Source of the DNA: an uncultured Bacilli bacterium
GTDB lineage: Bacteria; Bacillota_I; Bacilli_A; RF39; UBA660
Direction: 5' to 3'
DNA: 64,000 nucleotides
Assembly (NCBI GenBank): GCA_910584255.1
Contig: CAJTXV010000006.1
Location: forward strand, 1-64,000
Shown here: positions 36,270 through 44,794 of the stretch, one piece after another
How the letters are laid out: each line of letters starts with the position of its first letter
How positions within the stretch are numbered: the stretch's first letter is position 1
Made by a program: the position numbers and the translations under genes
The notes under the pieces: generated by a model
What the model was told of the DNA's origin: nothing
Seen by the model: only the letters and a program-made list of their open reading frames with translations
Database searches by the model: none

Positions 36270-36902
36270 ATGAAAAAACGTTTTTTATTTATGTTTATCA
36301 CTCTTTTGCTAGCATTTTTTCCGATGTTTGCTTTTGCTTCTAGATACTATATAGATGAGACGGATATGAGTCTTTTACTAGATGATACATCTTGGTATGC
36401 TTTTACGAGGGGAAACATTGAAAATAATCAAGATTTGGAAGAGTTAGGAGTTTCTTCTGAGTATTTATCTAATCTGATGAAGGAAAACCTGATTTATTTA
36501 AATGCTGTTCCTTTTTCTAAGAATCAAGAAGATATGATAGAACTATTTGTACGAAAAAAAGGAAGCAGTAAAGTAAAAAACTTAAGCAACTATTCAGATG
36601 TTCAATGGAAAGATTTGGCGCAAGAATTATCAAAAAAACAAGATTCCTCTATTTCAGAAATTTATGAAAATGATTATAAGTTTATCTATTTAGAATATCA
36701 AGATTCAGGATATCACTTATTAGAATACTATACGATTATCAATCAAGAAGCTTATACAGTTACCGTTCAAAAGGTTAACGATTTTACAAAAGAAGAAAAA
36801 GATTCTTTTGAAATAGAACCTATTATCATTGGGGCAATTACAGGAGCTATTGGAGGACTGCCTGTATATTTTCAAAATCGAACATCAAAAATTACCATTT
36901 AA
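36270..36902 (+). CDS. Secreted protein of unknown function
   Basis: A 210-residue protein with a clear signal peptide (residues 1-22, cleaved after FAFA) and a mostly polar domain with several Tyr and Asp/Glu. A hydrophobic Gly-rich segment (IIIGAITGAIGGLPVYF) near the C-terminus could associate with membrane. AAAGGAGG precedes ATG 36270 by seven bases, which decides the start. It is the only clear native gene on the plus strand and is divergent from a membrane-tethered XRE regulator. Family not recognised. Confidence 0.75.
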   Translation: MKKRFLFMFITLLLAFFPMFAFASRYYIDETDMSLLLDDTSWYAFTRGNIENNQDLEELGVSSEYLSNLMKENLIYLNAVPFSKNQEDMIELFVRKKGSSKVKNLSNYSDVQWKDLAQELSKKQDSSISEIYENDYKFIYLEYQDSGYHLLEYYTIINQEAYTVTVQKVNDFTKEEKDSFEIEPIIIGAITGAIGGLPVYFQNRTSKITI

Positions 36903-36928
36903 AAAGAATGAGTGGCTCATTCTTTTTT
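36903..36928 (+). terminator. Terminator of the secreted-protein gene
   Basis: Nine-base stem AAGAATGAG / CTCATTCTT, loop TGG, then a T-run on the plus strand, directly after the stop codon. Its A-rich upstream flank may let it work on the minus strand for the convergent VanZ-RDD gene. Confidence 0.85.
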
Positions 36929-38026
36929 GTTTTCTTTTTGAATAGTACTTTCAAACGTTACTTGAAATAGGAAATCATAATATAGTTTCCTTTTCATCAA
37001 AAGAACTAATATGTGGGATAAGTAAAAGAAAAATAAAAACAATAATGTCCCACCAAATAGAATCAAATTTTCTCTCGCATCCATCATTAAATAGTCTTTT
37101 AAGTAAGTAACTATCACTAATAAGTAAAACGGAAGATAAAGATAATAAAAGAAATAGAATATCATTCGAAGAATTTTCCTTATGATCCAATAGTTAGAAT
37201 ATAGAACTTTAACATTTACTAGTTTACCTCCTAGTGTTTGTTTGTTCATAAATATTGGAATTACAACAAAATATAAGAGAAATGAAATAAATATAATTGA
37301 GTTTTTCTTTTCAAAAATCAAACACAAAAAGCATGTAATTACCGTATATAAAAATAAGTCTAAAAAGAATAGAGTCAGTCTTCTAAAGCCTGAAACCTTT
37401 CTTCCTTGTTCTAGTGATTCCTCATCTATTTTATCTCTTGTTGGTAATCGTTTGGTAAAAAGACCCATCAATAAAAATCCTAAAACTCCGCCTAGTGTAT
37501 TCGTCAGTAAATCGTCTACATCAAATAATCGATAAGGACCAGGATAAATAAAATAAAGTCCTGTTAGCTGAGTAAGTTCAAAAAATAGACTTAAAAGAAA
37601 ACTATAAATCGCAACTTTCTTTAAACTACATTTAAAATAATACCTCAAATACATTCCAAATGGAATTGTCATAAAAATATTAAAGACAACTGTATAAAAA
37701 CAATTTTCCTTGATTGCCTTTAGATACGTACTAGGTTCTGTAATTACAAGGGAGGTTTCTTTTATAAAATCTTGTATAAAAGCAAATGGTTGTAGTTGAA
37801 TCATATCAGATATATGATTAGTGACTTCACTTACTTTAGGAAGAGGAAGAATTACTAAAAAATAAACAGTCATCATGTATAGAATAAAGGAATATACAAT
37901 CAGTACTCGAAACTTATGAATCGACCCGTATTTATGATACTGATGTAAAATAAAAGGAATCGTAAAAAGAAAGGCAATGAATGGAAATGTAAACAAAGCC
38001 GTTTTTATACTAGTTACATAATTCAT
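36917..38026 (-). CDS. VanZ-RDD fusion membrane protein
   Basis: A 369-residue membrane protein. The first about 190 residues form a VanZ domain (FNIFMTIPFGMYLRYYF ... FFELTQLTGLYF ... FDVDDLLTNTLGGVLGF). The C-terminal half is an RDD-type domain (GFRRLTLFFLDLFLY ... LGGKLVNVKVL) with three more helices. Both are poorly characterised envelope modules. Start 17 bases after the permease gene's stop, so it may be an extra member of the Bce-type operon. Confidence 0.8.
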   Translation of the reverse strand: MNYVTSIKTALFTFPFIAFLFTIPFILHQYHKYGSIHKFRVLIVYSFILYMMTVYFLVILPLPKVSEVTNHISDMIQLQPFAFIQDFIKETSLVITEPSTYLKAIKENCFYTVVFNIFMTIPFGMYLRYYFKCSLKKVAIYSFLLSLFFELTQLTGLYFIYPGPYRLFDVDDLLTNTLGGVLGFLLMGLFTKRLPTRDKIDEESLEQGRKVSGFRRLTLFFLDLFLYTVITCFLCLIFEKKNSIIFISFLLYFVVIPIFMNKQTLGGKLVNVKVLYSNYWIIRKILRMIFYFFYYLYLPFYLLVIVTYLKDYLMMDARENLILFGGTLLFLFFFYLSHILVLLMKRKLYYDFLFQVTFESTIQKENKKE

Positions 38027-38043
38027 ATCATCACCTTATCTTT

Positions 38044-40110
38044 CTATGATTTTTCTTTGATCATATTTTTACTACATAAATAAGTAATTAGGAAATATCC
38101 ACCATAGATCAAAACTAAGAAAATAGCCGTCATAATAATGGATTCTAATAACTTTTCATTTCCTAATGTTTCCAAAATATAATTACAAAACATAATTCCA
38201 AAGATAGAATGAATGATTGCAATTAGTAATGGAAATAAGAAAAAATAAGCAATTTGCCTAAATAATGCTTTACGCACCATCTTCTCATCCGCACCGATTT
38301 TTCTTAACATTCTAAATCTTTCCCTATTATCACTACTTTCAGATAATTCCTTTAATGCGAGAATAGCTGCACTACTAATTAAGAAAATAATTCCTAAATA
38401 AAGTCCAATAAATGTTACCATTGCGCCTAACCCAACACTCGATTCATAAAGAAATAATTTGGTAATCATCTGTAAACTCGTAGTTTCTCCATATGGATGA
38501 CTATCGAGCAAGCGAACTATATCTTCTGTTTTTTGTTTTCCTTCTTTTGAAGTTTCTTTATAATTTGCAAGTAAGAATCCTTCCTTCATCGATTCATCGA
38601 ATACTGCATGATCTGGTACTACAAATAATCCCATATTGACATGATTACTTGAAATTTCAATAAATCCATTTTGACATTCATGATATTTTGGATAATAGGT
38701 TTGATCTCCTAATACAATGGGTGTATTTCTTTTTAAGCCCTCATTTCGAATTGGAACCCAACCACTATAATCAGCAACTAAAATATATTCATTTTCTTTT
38801 ACCGTTAATTCATCTAGTCCTAATAATTTAGCCGCTCGATTATAATCACTCACTCTGATAAATTCCTCTTTCATATCATATCTTAAAAAAGGATATTTTC
38901 TTTTTGCTTCTTCCAAATAAGTACCTAAAGTATCTCGAATGGTCATGTCGGATAAATAAGTATTAAATTCAACCATATCTGTAAAATACAAATCTATGTC
39001 AAATTCCATATTTTTAATGCTTTGTCGTAAAGGTAACTTTGAGTCTTCTATCATATTTTGGTTATATGCATAGTGACTATTTACATATTCTTCCGTTAAA
39101 TTATATTTTTTTGTAAATTCAATATCAATGGGCGCTAAAGTTTTTAGATTGGCAGTCATCGAATTTTTAATAGATAAAGCAGAAGATAAAACACAAATTG
39201 TAACAAATAGCATTAAACAAATTATCGTCATAGAAAAAACTGTGGTATTGATCTTACTACTAATTTGCCTGACCGTAAAACTATTTAAACCTTTATAATA
39301 AGTCTTCTTCATACTAGTTACAATCTGAATGATTAACCCTGATAAGGACCAAAAAATAAAGAATGTTGATACTACTCCTAATAAAATAGGTTTCAGTATT
39401 TCTTTAAAATCCTGTAATTCAGTCACTTTGCCAGTTACTAGATAATAAGCATATCCTAAAACAGTCGAAGAAAGAATAAAAACAAACGTACAAACAATCG
39501 GATTCTTTAGTTTAATTGTTTCTGACTTTTTACTGGCGTGTAATAAATCAATTAGTTTACATTTACTAATATTAATTGTATTAAAGATCATCACAAGTAA
39601 ATACATAATACCAAAGTAGATAATCGTTTTCATGCAAGCAGCCGTTGAAAATATAAAAGTAAATTTGGTTAAATCTGCTTCAAACATATTGGCAACAATC
39701 ATACTCATAAATTGAGAAAATAAAGTTCCAATTCCAAGACCAATGCTTAGAGAAAGAAGTCCAATTAAAAGTGTTTCAAAAAATAAAATCATCGATATTT
39801 TTCTTTTACTCATTCCAAGCGTTAAGTAAATACCAAATTCTTGATTTCGTCTTTTAATTAGAAATCTAGATGCATATATAATTAAAAATCCTAAAATAAA
39901 GGCAACAAAAACACTAACAGCAGATAAAACAGTCGTCATTAATTTTATAATTTCTCTCGTAGAAGAGGTTACATTCATCATGACTGTTTGACTATCTAGT
40001 GCATTAAATACATAAAAGATAGAAACCCCAAGAATTAGGGTAAAGAAATAAATCGCATAATCTTTTACACTTTTTCTAATATTTTGAATAGATAACTTAA
40101 AGAGCATCAT
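38044..40110 (-). CDS. bceB: BceB-type ABC transporter permease
   Basis: A 688-residue FtsX-like permease with about ten transmembrane helices and one large extracellular domain (about residues 300-560) between helices 7 and 8, the hallmark of Bce-type peptide-detoxification transporters. TLGMSKRKI and MLRKIGADEKMVRKALFRQ are the cytoplasmic coupling segments. It should act with the ATPase encoded upstream to protect lipid II-cycle targets from peptide antibiotics and to pass the signal to the histidine kinase. Overlaps the ATPase gene by 14 bases. Confidence 0.92.
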   Translation of the reverse strand: MMLFKLSIQNIRKSVKDYAIYFFTLILGVSIFYVFNALDSQTVMMNVTSSTREIIKLMTTVLSAVSVFVAFILGFLIIYASRFLIKRRNQEFGIYLTLGMSKRKISMILFFETLLIGLLSLSIGLGIGTLFSQFMSMIVANMFEADLTKFTFIFSTAACMKTIIYFGIMYLLVMIFNTINISKCKLIDLLHASKKSETIKLKNPIVCTFVFILSSTVLGYAYYLVTGKVTELQDFKEILKPILLGVVSTFFIFWSLSGLIIQIVTSMKKTYYKGLNSFTVRQISSKINTTVFSMTIICLMLFVTICVLSSALSIKNSMTANLKTLAPIDIEFTKKYNLTEEYVNSHYAYNQNMIEDSKLPLRQSIKNMEFDIDLYFTDMVEFNTYLSDMTIRDTLGTYLEEAKRKYPFLRYDMKEEFIRVSDYNRAAKLLGLDELTVKENEYILVADYSGWVPIRNEGLKRNTPIVLGDQTYYPKYHECQNGFIEISSNHVNMGLFVVPDHAVFDESMKEGFLLANYKETSKEGKQKTEDIVRLLDSHPYGETTSLQMITKLFLYESSVGLGAMVTFIGLYLGIIFLISSAAILALKELSESSDNRERFRMLRKIGADEKMVRKALFRQIAYFFLFPLLIAIIHSIFGIMFCNYILETLGNEKLLESIIMTAIFLVLIYGGYFLITYLCSKNMIKEKS

Positions 40111-40864
40111 TTAAGTCACCACCAAGCAATGTCACTACATCAATAATCTGATTAAAGAATTCACGTCTTGAATGATTTCCTCGATGAAGTTCATTAAAAA
40201 TTTTACCATCTTTAATAAAGATGACCCTTGTCGCATAGCTTGCTGTAAAGGCATCATGCGTTACCATTAGAATCGTTGCTTCTAATTCATTATTTAGCTC
40301 ATGAAATCTCTCCAGTAACATTTTTGCTGATTTAGAATCTAATGCACCAGTTGGTTCATCTGCTAATACTAGTTTGGGATTGGTAACAATTGCTCTTGCA
40401 GATGCTACCCTTTGTTTTTGACCACCACTCATTTGATAAGGATACTTATTTAATACATCCTTAATATTTAATTGATTCGAAACACGACGAATTCTCTCCT
40501 CTATTTCTTTTGCACCTACATTTTGAATTGACAAAGAAAGAGCAATATTTTCATAGGCAGTTAGGGTATCTAACAAGTTAAAGTCCTGAAAAATGAACCC
40601 AAGTTCTTCTCTACGAAATTTATTTAGGGCATTTCCTTTTAACTTTGTAATATCTTCTCCTCCAACATAAATATGTCCAGATGTTACTTTATCAATTGTT
40701 GAAATCACATTCAGAAGTGTTGTTTTTCCAGAACCAGAAGAACCCATAATGGCAACAAATTCTCCCCGATTCACTTCAAAAGAAATATTATTAATCGCCT
40801 TTGTAAGAGAAGAACGATTTCCATAATACTTCTCAATTTTTTCTACTTTTAAAACATTTTCCAT
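40097..40864 (-). CDS. bceA: BceA-type ABC transporter ATPase
   Basis: A 255-residue ATPase of the MacB/LolD-like family: Walker A GSSGSGKTT, Q-loop FIFQDFNLLDTLT, signature MSGGQKQRVASARA, Walker B LVLADEPTGALD and switch His in VTHD. All catalytic motifs are intact. A TTACA-N4-TGTAA operator with an extended -10 lies upstream. Confidence 0.95.
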   Translation of the reverse strand: MENVLKVEKIEKYYGNRSSLTKAINNISFEVNRGEFVAIMGSSGSGKTTLLNVISTIDKVTSGHIYVGGEDITKLKGNALNKFRREELGFIFQDFNLLDTLTAYENIALSLSIQNVGAKEIEERIRRVSNQLNIKDVLNKYPYQMSGGQKQRVASARAIVTNPKLVLADEPTGALDSKSAKMLLERFHELNNELEATILMVTHDAFTASYATRVIFIKDGKIFNELHRGNHSRREFFNQIIDVVTLLGGDLNDAL

Positions 40865-40923
40865 ATATATTTCTCCTTTCGCTCTTCATCATACCTGAAA
40901 ACTTTTTAGTTGTCGTTTGTTTT

Positions 40924-40950
40924 ATCTTACCATGCCTTACAATTTTGTAA
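40924..40950 (-). promoter_or_regulatory. BceR-type operator and extended -10 of bceAB
   Basis: The inverted repeat TTACA-N4-TGTAA (40937-40950) fits the site reported for BceR-type regulators (TnACA-N4-TGTAA). Seven bases away, TGGTAAGAT gives an extended -10 (40929-40924) on the minus strand. The surrounding 39-bp block (40913-40951) recurs at 46451-46489 with 36 of 39 bases identical. Confidence 0.75.
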
Positions 40951-40952
40951 TA

Positions 40953-41972
40953 TTACTTTACTACTTCATAAAAATAATGCTTTGAGAATGTGATATATAC
41001 TTTGGTATATTCTTTTTCTCCCGATTCAATTTCAATTTTATGTCCTAATTTTTGGCATAGATTTTTTGCAATGAATAATCCCATTCCTGTAGATTTTGTC
41101 ATGATTCTTCCATTATGCCCTGTAAATGATTTTAAAAACACTTTGGGAAGATCACTAGAAGGAATTCCGATTCCATTATCTTCTATTATGAGTGTAAGAT
41201 GATCATTTTCCTCTTGAACTTTCATTTTTATGTATGATAAATTTTTCTTGCTTTGGTATTTAATACTATTATTAACAATTTGATTTAAAATAAACTCTAA
41301 CCATTTAGAATCTGTATATACTTTATAATCTATATCTTGTACTTTCAAATCAATTTTATTTTCTAATAAATCGTTTTGATTTTTAAGTAAGACGTTACTG
41401 ATTACTTTGGAAAGGGATACTTCTCTAATTAGATAATCTTTTTCTGCATTTTCAGAACGAACATAGTAAAGAACTTGTTCTACATAGTCTTCAATTCTTT
41501 TAAACTGTATCATTGTCTTTTTATCAAATTGATTCTTATGATTATGGGCAATTAACATTAGGGAGGAAATTGGTACTTTTACTTCGTGAATCCACATCTC
41601 GATATATTCTTTAAAGTCATCTAACTGTGTTTCTAATTCTTTGACCATTTCTTTCATTGATTTATTAATTTCATATAGTGCTTGATATAATAACTCACCA
41701 TCATAAAAGTTAGGGTCTTCCATTGTTTCTAATACTAAATAAGCTTGATCTAAGGATTCAATATTAGATAACAGATTGGTATAAAAGGATTGTTTCTTAA
41801 AATATTCAAATAAAAGTGAAAAGAGAATGAAACAAAGAAGAAGAAAACTAGTCATTATTAAAATGAATCCATCGACTTGAATGGCTATTAACATGAGAAT
41901 TATCAAAAGATAAACAAATAAAAATGAAAGAATAAAATAGAGTTTATCTTTTAAAAACTTATAAAATTTCAT
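40953..41972 (-). CDS. bceS: BceS-type intramembrane-sensing histidine kinase
   Basis: A 339-residue kinase with two adjacent N-terminal transmembrane helices and almost no extracellular loop, the architecture of kinases that read the activity of a BceAB transporter. Phospho-acceptor His is in MWIHEVKVPISSL; the ATPase N, G1 and G2 boxes are NQIVNNSIKYQSK, DNGIGI and TKSTGMGLFIAK. Its ATG overlaps the response-regulator stop by four bases. Confidence 0.92.
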   Translation of the reverse strand: MKFYKFLKDKLYFILSFLFVYLLIILMLIAIQVDGFILIMTSFLLLCFILFSLLFEYFKKQSFYTNLLSNIESLDQAYLVLETMEDPNFYDGELLYQALYEINKSMKEMVKELETQLDDFKEYIEMWIHEVKVPISSLMLIAHNHKNQFDKKTMIQFKRIEDYVEQVLYYVRSENAEKDYLIREVSLSKVISNVLLKNQNDLLENKIDLKVQDIDYKVYTDSKWLEFILNQIVNNSIKYQSKKNLSYIKMKVQEENDHLTLIIEDNGIGIPSSDLPKVFLKSFTGHNGRIMTKSTGMGLFIAKNLCQKLGHKIEIESGEKEYTKVYITFSKHYFYEVVK

Positions 41973-42631
41973 CGTAAAATGTACCCAGCTTTCTTTTTGG
42001 TTTCAATAGCATCTTGATAACCTACCTCTTTTAGTTTGGAACGTAATCTACTAATATTTACAGTTAAGGCATTATCATTGATATATTCATCATTGTTCCA
42101 TAAAGTTGTCATTAACTCATCTCTCGTTACAATTTTATTTAGATGTGAAAGTAAGTACCCTAGAATAATCATTTCATTTTTTGTTAGATTGATTTCATTT
42201 TCACCACGTTTGATGATGCCTTTCTGTAGGTTAATTTCTAATTCTTGATATTTCTTAATTTCTGATAAATCTCCTACTCTTTTTAAAACTGCTGCAATTC
42301 GAAGTAATAAAATATTGGGGTTATAGGGTTTCGTAATATAGTCATCGGCACCATAACTCATCGATAATACTTCATCTGTATCGCTATTTCTACTCGTCAC
42401 CATGATGATAGGAATTTTCGTTTCTTTTCGTAACTCCTGTAGTAAGAGTTCTCCGTTTTGATAAGGAATATTAATATCTAATAAAATTAAATCTGGAGAC
42501 CGTTTTAAAACTTCTTCTTTGGCATTTTTAAAGTCTTCTAGCAAAAATACTTCATAAGAAGAATTCTTAAGTAAATCAAATAACTCATCTGCTACGATTT
42601 TCTCATCTTCAATTACTAATATCTTTTTCAT
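41969..42631 (-). CDS. bceR: BceR-type OmpR-family response regulator
   Basis: A 220-residue regulator: receiver domain with acidic pocket EDE and phosphorylation Asp in LILLDINIPYQNG, and a C-terminal winged helix (LTKNEMIILGYLLSH ... DNALTVNISRLRSKLKEVG). Start at 42631 behind GGAGG; the longer frame adds six residues from a TATAATGG sequence that is probably the promoter. It likely binds the TTACA-N4-TGTAA sites upstream of bceAB and the YxeA-like gene. Confidence 0.94.
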   Translation of the reverse strand: MKKILVIEDEKIVADELFDLLKNSSYEVFLLEDFKNAKEEVLKRSPDLILLDINIPYQNGELLLQELRKETKIPIIMVTSRNSDTDEVLSMSYGADDYITKPYNPNILLLRIAAVLKRVGDLSEIKKYQELEINLQKGIIKRGENEINLTKNEMIILGYLLSHLNKIVTRDELMTTLWNNDEYINDNALTVNISRLRSKLKEVGYQDAIETKKKAGYILR

Positions 42632-42647
42632 AGGTACCTCCGTATCC

Positions 42648-42653
42648 ATTATA
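42648..42653 (-). promoter_or_regulatory. Extended -10 of the bceRS operon
   Basis: TATGGTATAATGG on the minus strand provides a perfect TATAAT with TGn (hexamer 42653-42648). Transcription would start close to the SD, giving a leader of only about 12 bases. Confidence 0.6.
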
Positions 42654-42667
42654 CCATAGGAAAAAGA

Positions 42668-42694
42668 GAAAAAATCTTACAGTTCTGTAAGATT
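42668..42694 (-). terminator. Terminator that also matches the BceR operator
   Basis: Ten-base stem AATCTTACAG / CTGTAAGATT with a T-rich tract on the minus strand, about 30 bases after the gene at 42723. Its core is TTACA-GTTC-TGTAA, the same form as the operator upstream of bceAB, and it lies upstream of the bceRS promoter. Confidence 0.65.
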
Positions 42695-42722
42695 TCAACT
42701 ATTTTAGTTTCTTATATTTATA

Positions 42723-43202
42723 TCATTTGATCTGATTCGGTGAATGGGTAGTTTCTTTTTCTGTTACAATTTTCTTTAATTCTTGAATGACTCCTAATTT
42801 GACAGTACTAGCTTCATATTTTTTCAAGACTACATAGTTATCTTGTTTTACTTGAATACAGATATCCATTTCATATTCTTGACTGAGGGTATGATAATTT
42901 TCTTGTAACCATGCTTTTTGAAGAGGAGAAAGTTTTTCTACTTTCGGAATATATAATTCTATAATATTTGCATAATGAACATAGGACAAGAAGCCAAGGC
43001 GAGAAAATAGTCTTGCACAATCCGTTCCAATCATATCTGGTAGAATCATTTTTTCTAATTCTTTAAAATACTCATGACAAAAATCTTTATAAATTGTAGC
43101 GTGTGTATTTTCTAGATGAGAAAAATATCGTTGATAGACTCCAGGAGTTTGGTCTTTATAAATCATTTCACTTGCGATGATTAATACACTACATTCTTCC
43201 AT
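42723..43202 (-). CDS. Hypothetical protein
   Basis: A 159-residue soluble protein with no signal peptide or membrane helix. The stop of the FAD oxidoreductase gene upstream is two bases before its ATG, so it belongs to that operon. Predicted mixed alpha/beta; two conserved-looking Cys. I do not recognise the family. Confidence 0.65.
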   Translation of the reverse strand: MEECSVLIIASEMIYKDQTPGVYQRYFSHLENTHATIYKDFCHEYFKELEKMILPDMIGTDCARLFSRLGFLSYVHYANIIELYIPKVEKLSPLQKAWLQENYHTLSQEYEMDICIQVKQDNYVVLKKYEASTVKLGVIQELKKIVTEKETTHSPNQIK

Positions 43203-43204
43203 AA

Positions 43205-44794
43205 TTATTCCTCACTTTGATAAATTTTCGCAATTTGTTCTGCGATTTTGATTCCATCGATTGCGGCTGTTGTGATTCCACCTGCATAGCCTGAACCTTC
43301 TCCACATGGATAAATACCTAAAACATTCGCCTGAAAGGTTTCATCCCTCACGATTCGAACAGGAGAAGAAGTCCTACTCTCAATGCCTGCTAAAATTGTA
43401 TCTTCTTGATCATATCCTTTTATTTGGGTACCAAAAACTGAAATGGCTTCTTTTAGAGAATCTATGATTGGTTTTGGTAGAATATTATTTAAATTTCCAA
43501 AAGTATAACCTCCTTTTATCATTGGTAATACACTACCAATAGAAGTTGAGACTTTGTTCTTTTTAAAATCTTTCCATAATTGAACAGGAATTTTTCCATG
43601 ACCCTCTTGATATGATTTTTCCTCTAGTTTTCTTTGATAGACGATTCCATCTAATGGATGACTTCCAAAATCTTTGGGAGTCACTGTGACTACAATCGCA
43701 CTATTTGCAGTCTTACTATCTCTTTTGTAGTAACTCATTCCATTAATAGCTAGACACCCTTTTTCAGAAGATGCATTAATAACATAGCCACCTGGACACA
43801 TACAGAAGGAATAGACCCCTCTTCCTGCTTTCGTTTGATAAGTGAGTTTATAACTAGCAGGAGGTAATAAAGAATAGGATGGTCCATATTGGGACTGGTT
43901 AATCATGTTTTGTGAATGCATGATACGAATACCAAGTGCGAATGGTTTTGCTTCCATCTGGATATTTCTATCGTATAACATTTGAAATGTATCTCGTGCA
44001 CTATGACCAATCGCTAAAATTAGGCAATTACAAGGAATTTTTTCTTGTTGGTTCACCTCGACTTCTACAAGTGCTCCTTGTTTAATTATCACATCAGTTA
44101 ATTTGATTTGATAACGAAACTCTCCACCCATTTCTATAATTTTTTGTCTCATATTCTTGATAACGGTTCTTAAAATATCTGTTCCAATATGAGGTTTTTG
44201 TAAATATAAAATTTCTTTGGGTGCTCCACAAGCAACAAAGGTTTCAAATACTTTTTTTCCACGAAAAGAGACATCTTTTACTAAAGTATTTAGTTTTCCA
44301 TCCGAAAATGTTCCTGCCCCACCTTCTCCAAATTGGATGTTTGATTCTGGATTTAATTTTCCACTTTCCCAAAATTCCTCTACCGTTTTGATTCTATGAT
44401 CTACTTCTTCTCCTCGTTCAATTACAATTGGATGATAATGATTTTCTGCTAATAAGTAGGCCGCAAATAATCCAGCTGGACCACTTCCAACAATCACTGG
44501 ACGGTGTTTTAATTTTTGATTTCCTGTTATTTTGAATTGGTATTCTTCTTTTGGAGATAAAAAAATATCAGAAGAAAAGTTCTTTCTTAAAATTTCTTTT
44601 TCTTTCTTTGTCTCAACTTCTAACTCATAAATATAATAAATAGATTCCTTTTTTCTGGCATCTAATGATTGTTTTTTAATTTTAAAGGAGAGAATATCCG
44701 AAGGTGAAATACGAAGTTTTCTACTTGTACTTTCTAAAATATATTGTTCTTGATTCTCTTCTAATTTTACTTTTACTTGTCGTACTCTAATCAT
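43205..44794 (-). CDS. FAD-dependent oxidoreductase, COG2509 type
   Basis: A 529-residue flavoprotein. An N-terminal region of about 100 residues precedes the dinucleotide fold VIVGSGPAGLFAAYLLAENHYHPIVIERG; later blocks FGEGGAGTFSDGKLNT, LAIGHSARDTFQMLY, CMCPGGYVINASSE and PCGEGSGYAGGITTAAIDG are typical of this widespread uncharacterised family. The start is ATG 44794, overlapping the upstream oxidoreductase's TGA (ATGA); the longer frame has no support. Substrate unknown. Confidence 0.88.
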   Translation of the reverse strand: MIRVRQVKVKLEENQEQYILESTSRKLRISPSDILSFKIKKQSLDARKKESIYYIYELEVETKKEKEILRKNFSSDIFLSPKEEYQFKITGNQKLKHRPVIVGSGPAGLFAAYLLAENHYHPIVIERGEEVDHRIKTVEEFWESGKLNPESNIQFGEGGAGTFSDGKLNTLVKDVSFRGKKVFETFVACGAPKEILYLQKPHIGTDILRTVIKNMRQKIIEMGGEFRYQIKLTDVIIKQGALVEVEVNQQEKIPCNCLILAIGHSARDTFQMLYDRNIQMEAKPFALGIRIMHSQNMINQSQYGPSYSLLPPASYKLTYQTKAGRGVYSFCMCPGGYVINASSEKGCLAINGMSYYKRDSKTANSAIVVTVTPKDFGSHPLDGIVYQRKLEEKSYQEGHGKIPVQLWKDFKKNKVSTSIGSVLPMIKGGYTFGNLNNILPKPIIDSLKEAISVFGTQIKGYDQEDTILAGIESRTSSPVRIVRDETFQANVLGIYPCGEGSGYAGGITTAAIDGIKIAEQIAKIYQSEE

